Positions 1-6,473 of a DNA stretch of 17,433 bases are shown here, piece by piece. The translations under genes were made by a program, and so were the position numbers. The number at the start of each line of letters is the position of its first letter. Positions within the stretch are counted from its first letter, which is position 1. The DNA lies in contig JAHJQQ010000040.1 in NCBI GenBank assembly GCA_018819175.1, positions 1-17,433 of the forward strand, in the 5' to 3' direction. Origin of the DNA: Gammaproteobacteria bacterium (GTDB lineage: Bacteria > Pseudomonadota > Gammaproteobacteria > Thiohalobacterales > Thiohalobacteraceae). The notes beneath the pieces were generated by a model. It did not search any database, was not told the DNA's origin, and saw only the letters and a list, made by a program, of their open reading frames with translations.

Positions 1-134
1 AGCGGCAGACGCCGTGTAAACTCCGCTTTTTACTCGGTGCTTTCCGCACCTCGCCCTTCGGGCCGGCTAGCGCCGTTCTCTCCACTTCGTTCCGAGTCAC
101 CCGGCTGCGCCTTGCATCTGCTCGCTTGATCAAC

Positions 135-153
135 TTAATCAGAGGTTCCTTAA
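135..153. repeat. Left half of a 19-bp imperfect inverted repeat flanking the lipoprotein gene
   Basis: The 19 bases at 135-153 are the reverse complement of 1993-2011 at 17 of 19 positions. The core is AGAGGTTC on this side and GAACCTCT on the other. The pair brackets the whole minus-strand lipoprotein gene. The 134 bases to the left hold no convincing gene and contain several short GC-rich palindromes, for example around 52-66. I cannot assign the repeat to a named insertion sequence. Confidence 0.55.
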
Positions 154-185
154 CGAACACTATGTATTGACACGATGAGTGCGGG

Positions 186-1802
186 TCAGGGGAAGAGCTC
201 GAAACTCACGACATCCTCGCCGGTCAGCGGTGCGCTCGGGTCGATTCGATGGGAGATTTTGCGGACAGTGCCGTTTGTATCCGCGACGTACAGTTCGTTG
301 ATGTTGGTGATATCCGCATCGGCCACGTACACGAGTTCATTGGCCCGTGGCAGCCATTCCGGTTCGATGAGAACAGCAGCGAGACTGAAATTCGCTATCG
401 CGTTCGTCGCATTCGATGTCGTGTTGAACATGCGCAAGTTGATATCATCGCTGTCGCCGACACGATACGCCAACACGCCGCCCTGTGTGCTCCAGGAGAC
501 ATCCAGAACATCCGCGTCGGCCGTCAGCGTTGCGGATATTTTGGTTTGCGCCGCGCCCGTCGGACCCGCGCTGTACAGCTCGAATTTTCCCGCAACATCC
601 GCATCGTGCCGATAGGCGATAAGCCCGGACATCGGTTCCCAGGCAAGCGCGGATGCCGGCCACGTGCCGGGGCCCGGGGCGGATAATGTGTAGATGGCGC
701 TGGCGGGGACTGCGGCCGAATAGAACTCCCACAGACCGTTGGCGTCGCGATCCGCGAGATAGGCGATGTAAGATGAATCGGGAGACCATTCGACGGTCGG
801 ATCATCCACGGCACCGTTGATGGATAGGTTGCTGGCGATGGTCCAGTGGTGGGATCCGTCGGCCGCCGATCCCTCCAGCGATACCGCGCTCGGGTTCGTG
901 TCCCCGAGAATCGTCATGGCGAGGTACTGCGAATCCGGCGACCAATAGAACGCCAACGACTCGCGCGGGCTGACAAACACCGGAGACAGTTGCATGTTCC
1001 CAGTGCCATCGAAGTCGGTGACGAACACCTCCGGCACGCCGGGGATATCCTGCGCGGCCAGGTAGGCGATGCGGCTGCTGTCCAGCGCCCACTCGATCAT
1101 GTCGTAAACCGTTCCACCCGCCACCATGTTGCCGGACATTCTTCGATAGTCCGAGCCATCCGGCGCGATCGCGTTCAATTTGACTGAGCCATAGTTGCTG
1201 CGATAAGCGAGCGCCAAGCCGTTCGGTGACCACTCGAGTCGATCCGGCCTCGCCACGAGGGAGGCCAGGTCGTGTCCGGCGGTTTCGCCCGGCGATACCT
1301 GGTTGGACAGATCTGTTGTGCGGTTGTAGATATAGAGACGACCCGCTGCGGCAAAATCGCTGTTGCCCGTGTAGGCGAGGTGCGTACCTGTCGGGGACCA
1401 TTCGAATTCATACGCGCCGTCCGGACCGCCCGCGCGCCCTGTGATATTGGTGATCACGCCCGTGTAGACGTTCGCGATGTACAAGCTTGCCCGCCCTGCG
1501 CTGACTGGCGTGGTGCGATAAGCGACATAGGTTCCTGCGGGCGACAATGCGAAGTCCACGATGCTCGCCGATGACAGCTGCGCGGGTGCGAGCAGATGGA
1601 CCGCGCTGTCGTCGCTCGCGGCTGCATACAGCAGCGAACGTCCGCTGGAGGGCGCGAAGGTTTTGTAGACGACGACCGTCTTGCCTAAGTCGATACCGGA
1701 ATCAGTATCGGCATCATCGTCGGAATAATCATTGTCGCCCATATTGCATGCGGAGAGCGTCAATGAGAATAGAGCCGCGCTGATTGCGCGAAGGATGCGC
1801 AT
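186..1802 (-). CDS. TolB/PD40-type beta-propeller lipoprotein
   Basis: A 538-residue predicted outer-membrane or periplasmic lipoprotein. The N-terminus is a short basic and hydrophobic signal ending in the lipobox LSAC, with Cys19 as lipidation site. Asn rather than Asp at +2 argues against inner-membrane retention. An acidic linker (about 22-38) follows. After it come nine repeats of the WSPxxxxxAY type, starting near residues 86, 135, 191, 238, 287, 339, 388, 437 and 483, spaced 46-56 residues. This is the PD40/TolB-like propeller signature; repeats such as WSPTGTHLAYTG and WSPDSSYIAYLAD are clear. Propellers of this class bind proteins or ligands in the envelope; the partner here is unknown. 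It lacks the N-terminal domain expected of genuine TolB and has no tol/pal neighbours, so it should not be called tolB. It stands alone on the minus strand, framed by the 19-bp inverted repeat. Confidence 0.85.
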   Translation of the reverse strand: MRILRAISAALFSLTLSACNMGDNDYSDDDADTDSGIDLGKTVVVYKTFAPSSGRSLLYAAASDDSAVHLLAPAQLSSASIVDFALSPAGTYVAYRTTPVSAGRASLYIANVYTGVITNITGRAGGPDGAYEFEWSPTGTHLAYTGNSDFAAAGRLYIYNRTTDLSNQVSPGETAGHDLASLVARPDRLEWSPNGLALAYRSNYGSVKLNAIAPDGSDYRRMSGNMVAGGTVYDMIEWALDSSRIAYLAAQDIPGVPEVFVTDFDGTGNMQLSPVFVSPRESLAFYWSPDSQYLAMTILGDTNPSAVSLEGSAADGSHHWTIASNLSINGAVDDPTVEWSPDSSYIAYLADRDANGLWEFYSAAVPASAIYTLSAPGPGTWPASALAWEPMSGLIAYRHDADVAGKFELYSAGPTGAAQTKISATLTADADVLDVSWSTQGGVLAYRVGDSDDINLRMFNTTSNATNAIANFSLAAVLIEPEWLPRANELVYVADADITNINELYVADTNGTVRKISHRIDPSAPLTGEDVVSFELFP

Positions 1803-1992
1803 CGGGATTGAACCTGTCGAATGAAGGCCTCGAAACCGTTTTTGATGGCAACGGCAACAATAGCATTCAGGGTTTTATAGCTGATTTCCCCGGGATAGGA
1901 AAGGGACGCATTTCGTAGGCCGCTTTTGTAATGACAGGCGCAACCAATAAAGGCCTCGGAGAGTCTTCATTGAGGAGCACAGGGTCTGGGGA

Positions 1993-2011
1993 TTAATGAA
2001 CCTCTGATTTA
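1993..2011. repeat. Right half of the 19-bp inverted repeat flanking the lipoprotein gene
   Basis: This matches the reverse complement of 135-153 with two mismatches in 19. It lies 12 bases before the palindromic element at 2023. Between the lipoprotein start and this repeat (1803-1992) I see only untranslated sequence, presumably holding that gene's promoter; no clear -35/-10 pair stands out. Confidence 0.55.
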
Positions 2012-2022
2012 TTCGTTGAATT

Positions 2023-2163
2023 GTCATTGCGAGCGAAGCGAAGCAATCTCCCGCTACGGTAGATCAACAGCTTGGAGATTATTCGCGCGCTCACCCCTTC
2101 GGGGCCGCCCTGCGGACGCTCGCAAGCTCGCTTGTGCCGCGTCACTGCGCGCATCGCAATGAC
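2023..2163. repeat. GTCATTGCGAG-type palindromic intergenic element (family 2), full copy
   Basis: A 141-bp element beginning GTCATTGCGAGCGAAGCG and ending CGCAATGAC, so its ends are inverted repeats. Internally it has GC-rich hairpin sequences around 2098-2135, including GCTCGCAAGCTCGC. The same element recurs in opposite orientation at 13942-14081 and in degraded form at 10996-11179, with end fragments at 12740-12769 and 13574-13602. Elements with this GTCATTGCGAGCGAAGCG end are common in proteobacterial intergenic DNA and are non-autonomous. No protein is encoded here: the open frames crossing it are by-products of its base composition. Confidence 0.8.
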
Positions 2164-2385
2164 AGCGTTTTCGGTACGGCGGCAATCCCCGAATGCCGAT
2201 AAAAATAAACTAGCCCATCAGTGCAGGAATTATTTATTACACTGCGTTCACATCCACCGAAATTTGCACTATATAAATGCATGCAGACTGTTGTTAACCA
2301 TGGCAGTGCAGAGATATCAGCCAACATTATTTTGACTACATGATTAACTTACTGTTTGGCTGGCAATAATTAAAAGCATTCAGAA

Positions 2386-2402
2386 TTGGCACAGGTGTTG
2401 CT
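2386..2402 (+). promoter_or_regulatory. Sigma-54 (RpoN) promoter, -24/-12 type
   Basis: TTGGCACAGGTGTTGCT matches the sigma-54 consensus (TGGCACG N4 TTGCW) almost perfectly. The invariant GG (2388-2389) and GC (2400-2401) are separated by exactly 10 bases, as required. Transcription would start near 2413 and run into the small ORF at 2489, leaving a leader of about 76 bases. Sigma-54 promoters need an enhancer-binding activator; the AT-rich DNA at 2200-2380 could hold its sites, but I could not define one. This is the strongest promoter match in the window. Confidence 0.7.
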
Positions 2403-2488
2403 CTTAACGGTACATAGGTTGAAATTGATTATCGACAGGCAACTTCGCCGGCATATCCGAGCCGAATAGCCTGCTGGAGGTCGCGCTC

Positions 2489-2740
2489 ATGAGCTCATCA
2501 GGGATAAGGCTGCGCATCAGTTTGGTTGTGGCCATTTCGATTGTCTCGGCAAACATGTATTTGGTTCTCCACGGCTCATCAAACGGATTCTATGCGAGCC
2601 TGTCAAAAGCGCTGGGTCTTGACGCGCCGGCAGCGACCGCGCAGGTCGCGCATACGTTATCTCCAGGAAGGCCATCCCACGACACATTCGCTGCTTTTGA
2701 AACGCGGGACTATTATTCCCCGGCGCTCATGGATCGATAG
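2489..2740 (+). CDS. Small single-span membrane or secreted protein, function unknown
   Basis: An 83-residue ORF with a good ribosome-binding site (GGAGG at 2476-2480, 8 bases before ATG). It sits downstream of the sigma-54 promoter, and both facts support it as real. After a short basic start (SSSGIRLR) there is one hydrophobic segment, about residues 8-27, which could be a signal anchor or an uncleaved signal peptide. An alanine-rich stretch (about 43-55) and a polar C-terminus with an aromatic patch (RDYYSPALMD) follow. I recognise no family. It is not a PEP-CTERM protein, because there is no C-terminal anchor. It is separated from glgB by about 290 bases containing a REP element, so it is probably a one-gene transcription unit. 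The main alternative is a chance ORF. Confidence 0.55.
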   Translation: MSSSGIRLRISLVVAISIVSANMYLVLHGSSNGFYASLSKALGLDAPAATAQVAHTLSPGRPSHDTFAAFETRDYYSPALMDR

Positions 2741-2754
2741 TTCGGTTTGGATTT

Positions 2755-2779
2755 TGTAGGAGCGGACTTACCCGCGAAC
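2755..2779. repeat. Pseudomonas-type REP sequence
   Basis: TGTAGGAGCGGACTTACCCG followed by CGAAC resembles the REP of Pseudomonas (TGTAGGAGCGRGCTTGCYCG with CGAA following). The GCGG/CCGC stem is kept. It is a single copy just after the small ORF's stop codon. The rest of 2780-3033 has no gene and no clear promoter that I could assign. Confidence 0.6.
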
Positions 2780-3033
2780 AGGGTTCCGCCTCAGTTATTT
2801 CCGGCTTGGAGGCCAATGACGCCCCTGCAGGCTTATCCCGACAGTGTAGGGCAACAGGATTGAATGATCTCAGCGCTTACAGAATACCCACGAGCCGTGA
2901 GGTACGTTTTACCGGCTGGACTGGGCGCAAGCAGTGATTCGGCCCAGGGAGGCGGGGTTGCACTGTCATATTCCCGATACATGAACTAGTTAGGATTGCT
3001 CTTACGATTGATGGCTTATCAGTGAGGGTTACG

Positions 3034-5217
3034 ATGCAAAGTGACAATCTTGCACCCGATATAGAAAGGATTCTTCAGGCCCGCCACCATGACCCGTTCA
3101 GCCTGCTTGGCAAACATCATGAGGATGGCTGTGAATTGGTGCGCGTGTTTTTGCCGCAGGTGGATGATGTCAGCATCGCCGAAGGCAATCTTCAGCTGCA
3201 ACGCATTCCGGATACCGATCTGTTCGAATGGCGCGGCGAGCCCGGCGCGGTGCCCGACCGTTACCATCTGATCTGGCATGATGCCGCGAACCATGAACAC
3301 ATCGCGCATGACACCTACAGTTTCCCGCCCCAACTCTCCGATTTTGATCTGAACCTGTTCGGCGCCGGCAAACATCGCCATGCCTACCGCATCCTCGGCT
3401 CGCATGTGCATGACGTCGATGATGTGCAGGGCATCCTGTTTGCGGTGTGGGCGCCGAATGCGGAACGCGTCAGCGTGGTCGGTGAATTCAACCAGTGGGA
3501 CGGACGCCGGCATCCGATGCGCGTGCGCGGTGGCAGCGGCGTGTGGGAACTGTTCATCCCCGACATGGAACCCGGCCAGCTCTACAAATACGAGATCCGC
3601 AACCGCGAGAGCGGCGAAATCCTCCTCAAAGCCGATCCCTATGCGCAGGCCTTCGAGGTGCGACCGCACACGGCATCGGTTATTGCCGGACCTTCCACTT
3701 ACAGCTGGAATGATCAGGCCTGGATGGATCAGCGACCGTCACAGGACTGGCAGCACACACCCATGTCGGTTTATGAAGTGCACCTCGGTTCCTGGCAGCG
3801 CGGACCGGAGGGTGAGTTTCTCACCTATCGCCAGCTGGCCGACAGCCTGGTGAACTATGTCAAAGACATGGGCTTCACTCATATAGAACTGCTGCCCATC
3901 ACCGAACATCCCTACGACCCCTCCTGGGGTTACCAGGCGACCGGTTACTTCGCGCCGACCAGTCGTTATGGCAGTGCGGATGACTTCCGCTTCTTTGTCG
4001 ATGTCTGTCATCAGAACGGCATCGGCGTATTGCTCGACTGGGTCCCTGCGCATTTTCCCAAGGACGCGCACGGACTGGCCCGCTTCGACGGCACCGCGCT
4101 GTACGAACACGGTGATCCACGCTTGGGCGAACATCTCGATTGGTCGACACTGATCTACAACTTCGGCCGCAACGAAGTGAAGAACTTCCTCCTGTCGAGT
4201 GCCGTATTCTGGTTGCAGGAGTTGCACATCGACGGCCTGCGCGTGGATGCCGTGGCGTCCATCCTGTATCTCGATTACTCGCGCGAAGAGGGCCAATGGA
4301 TTCCCAACCAGTATGGCGGCCGCGAGAATCTGGAAGCGCTGGATTTCCTGCGCGAACTGAACATCGTGACCCACGAGGAACAGCCCGGCATTCTCATGAT
4401 CGCCGAAGAGTCGACCTCCTGGCCGCAAGTCAGTCGCCCGACCTGGACCGGTGGTCTGGGCTTCGACATGAAATGGAACATGGGTTGGATGAACGACACG
4501 CTGGAATACATGAGCGAGGATCCGCTCTACCGGCGTTATCACCTCGGCAAACTCACCTTCAGCATGTTGTATGCCTTTACCGAAAATTTCCTGTTGCCGT
4601 TCTCGCACGATGAAGTCGTGCACGGCAAGCAATCGATGCTCAACAAGATGCCCGGCGACGAATGGCAGCGCTTTGCCAACCTGCGCGCGCTGTACAGCTA
4701 CCAGTTCTGTCATCCCGGAAAGAAGCTGCTGTTCATGGGGACGGAATTCGGCCAGGGACTGGAATGGAACAGCACCCAGATACTCGACTGGTATGTTCTG
4801 GAGTATCCATATCATCAGGGCGTGCAGCGATTGGTGAGAGACCTGAACCATCTCTACAAAACGCAGCCGGCATTGCACCAGGTCGAGTTCGAGTGGCGCG
4901 GGTTTGAGTGGATCGATTGTCAGGATGCGGACAACTCCGTGCTCAGCTTCGTGCGCCGCAGCGACGATCAGTTTGTAGTTGTGGTCGTCAACTTCACACC
5001 TCAGACACACAACGGCTACCGCATCGGCGTGCCGGAGGCGGGCGAATACCGTGAGATCTTCAATTCGGATTCGGCGTTCTATGGCGGCAGTAATATGGGT
5101 AATGGCGGTAGCGCTATATATACCGATGATCTGTCCTGGATGAACCGGTCGCATTCTTTAAGTCTTACCGTGCCACCGCTGGCGGCCATCATTCTGCAGC
5201 TAAAACAGAACGCATGA
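3034..5217 (+). CDS. glgB: 1,4-alpha-glucan branching enzyme (GH13)
   Basis: GlgB transfers cut alpha-1,4 glucan chains to O-6 of glucose, making the alpha-1,6 branches of glycogen in the cytoplasm. The protein is 727 residues, essentially the length of the E. coli enzyme. Order: an N-terminal carbohydrate-binding region (DPFSLLGKH near 20), CBM48 (VWAPNAERVSVVGEFNQWD, about 138-156), the GH13 barrel, and a C-terminal beta domain. Catalytic residues are Asp405 in GLRVDAVAS, Glu458 in AEEST and Asp526 in FSHDEVVHGKQS, the same numbers as in E. coli GlgB. That agreement, plus GAGGG 6 bases upstream, favours ATG 3034. An in-frame GTG at 3022 would add four residues. It is followed at 29 bases by the repeat array, beyond which lies glgX. 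No glgC, glgA or glgP is in view. Nothing is missing from the active site. Confidence 0.97.
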   Translation: MQSDNLAPDIERILQARHHDPFSLLGKHHEDGCELVRVFLPQVDDVSIAEGNLQLQRIPDTDLFEWRGEPGAVPDRYHLIWHDAANHEHIAHDTYSFPPQLSDFDLNLFGAGKHRHAYRILGSHVHDVDDVQGILFAVWAPNAERVSVVGEFNQWDGRRHPMRVRGGSGVWELFIPDMEPGQLYKYEIRNRESGEILLKADPYAQAFEVRPHTASVIAGPSTYSWNDQAWMDQRPSQDWQHTPMSVYEVHLGSWQRGPEGEFLTYRQLADSLVNYVKDMGFTHIELLPITEHPYDPSWGYQATGYFAPTSRYGSADDFRFFVDVCHQNGIGVLLDWVPAHFPKDAHGLARFDGTALYEHGDPRLGEHLDWSTLIYNFGRNEVKNFLLSSAVFWLQELHIDGLRVDAVASILYLDYSREEGQWIPNQYGGRENLEALDFLRELNIVTHEEQPGILMIAEESTSWPQVSRPTWTGGLGFDMKWNMGWMNDTLEYMSEDPLYRRYHLGKLTFSMLYAFTENFLLPFSHDEVVHGKQSMLNKMPGDEWQRFANLRALYSYQFCHPGKKLLFMGTEFGQGLEWNSTQILDWYVLEYPYHQGVQRLVRDLNHLYKTQPALHQVEFEWRGFEWIDCQDADNSVLSFVRRSDDQFVVVVVNFTPQTHNGYRIGVPEAGEYREIFNSDSAFYGGSNMGNGGSAIYTDDLSWMNRSHSLSLTVPPLAAIILQLKQNA

Positions 5218-5245
5218 CCCTGAAAAATCATTTCAGCTATTTAAG

Positions 5246-6309
5246 GTAGGTCGGGTTAGCGCCTTTTGCGTAACCCGACAGCGCTGCGCAGCACACATCG
5301 CGATTCTGAAGGTGGTGCCTGACGGCACACTTGTCGGGTTACGGCGCAGACCACGCGCCTAACCCGCCCTACATCGGATAGGGATAGGTATACGTTCCAT
5401 GTAGGTCGGGTTAGCGTCGTTTGCGTAACCCGACAGGCATTGCGTAGCGACACAACGCCGTTGTAATGGTGTGCCTGACGGCACGCTCGTCGGGTTACGG
5501 CGCAGACCACGCGCCTAACCCGACCTACATCGGATAGGGATAGGTATGCGTTCCATGTAGGTCGGGTTAGCGCCGTTTGCGTAACCCGACAGGTGTCGCG
5601 CAGCGACACAACACCGTTGTAATGGTGGTGCCTGACGGCACGCTTGTCGGGTTACGGCGCAGACCACGTGCCTAACCCGCCCTACATCGGATAGAGATAA
5701 GTATGCGTTCACGGTAGGTCGGGTTAGCGCCGTTTGCGTAACCCGACAGGTGTTGCGCAGCCACACGTCGTATATTGAAGGTGGTGCCTGACGGCACGCT
5801 CGTCGGGTTACGGCGCACACCACGCGCCTAACCCGACCTACATCGGATAGGGATAGGTATACGTTCAAGGTAGGTCGGGTTAGCGCCTTTTGCGTAACCC
5901 GACAGCGTTGTGCAGCCACACGTCGTATATTGAAGGTGGTGCCTGACGGCACGCTCGTCGGGTTACGGCGCACACCACGCGCCTAACCCGACCTACATCG
6001 GATAGGGATTGGTATACGTTCAAGGTAGGTCGGGTTAGCGCCTTTTGCGTAACCCGACAGCGTTGTGCAGCCACACGTCGTATATTGAAGGTGGTGCCTG
6101 ACGGCACACTTGTCGGGTTACGGCGCACACCACGCGCCTAACCCGACCTACATTGGATAGAGATAAGTATGCGTTCACGGTAGGTCGGGTTAGCGTCGTT
6201 TGCGTAACCCGACAGGCATTGCGTAGCGACCACAACACCGTTGTAATGGTGGTGCCAACCGGCACGCTTGTCGGGTTACGGCGCAGACAACGCTCCTAAC
6301 CCGCCCTAC
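5246..6309. repeat. Tandem array of seven ~128-bp three-hairpin palindromic elements (subfamily A)
   Basis: Seven copies at 5246-5372, 5401-5528, 5557-5685, 5714-5841, 5870-5996, 6025-6151 and 6180-6309, each 127-130 bp. The six linkers are all exactly 28 bp and similar in sequence (start ATCGGATAG or ATTGGATAG), giving a period near 156 bp. Each copy starts GTAGGTCGGGTTAG and ends CTAACCCGACCTAC or CTAACCCGCCCTAC, forming terminal inverted repeats. Three hairpins are visible: GTCGGGTTA/TAACCCGAC on the left, GTGCC/GGCAC in the middle, and GTCGGGTTA plus GGCGC pairing with GCGCC plus TAACCCGAC on the right. The centre comes in two main types: copies 2, 3 and 7 share one, copies 4, 5 and 6 another. 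Intergenic REP/MITE-like elements of this kind are mobilised in trans by REP-associated transposases; none is encoded here. Minus-strand ORFs over the array are artefacts. Confidence 0.93.
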
Positions 6310-6380
6310 ATCTAGAGAATCTTTCAGTCTTGGAAACACATGGAAGTCAATGAAACACAGGGTATTCCCGGAGCGACTCT

Positions 6381-6398
6381 TCACCCCCTTGCGGGTGA
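6381..6398. other. Short hairpin upstream of glgX
   Basis: TCACCC (6381-6386) can pair with GGGTGA (6393-6398) around a 6-base loop. There is no following T-run, so it is not a typical terminator for plus-strand transcription. It may be a leader structure or a fragment of a CCCTCACCC-type intergenic repeat. The rest of 6310-6452 shows nothing else I can name. Confidence 0.35.
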
Positions 6399-6473
6399 GG
6401 GCGGTGGCGCCATGAGGCTTATGATCTGGTCCAGGTTTTTCCGTGTGATTCCGTGGCAAAGGCGGCTTATCGG

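Noticed and set aside
1..134. Possible partial gene or RNA at the left edge
   Set aside because: There are GC-rich short palindromes but no sustained coding pattern or recognisable RNA; too little sequence is present to name an element.
186..1802. Calling the lipoprotein tolB
   Set aside because: It is lipidated, longer, has more propeller repeats and lacks tol-pal neighbours and the TolB N-terminal domain.
2072..2335. 87-codon plus-strand ORF upstream of the small membrane protein
   Set aside because: Half of it is the family-2 repeat; no ribosome-binding site or protein-like composition is seen.
3739..5154. 471-codon open frame on the minus strand inside glgB
   Set aside because: It is antisense to a fully convincing GlgB; long mirror frames are usual in GC-rich genes, and the protein resembles no family.
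5246..6309. Possible CRISPR array (regular repeats with 28-bp spacers)
   Set aside because: The repeat is ~128 bp, far too long; the spacers are almost identical to each other; and no cas genes are present.
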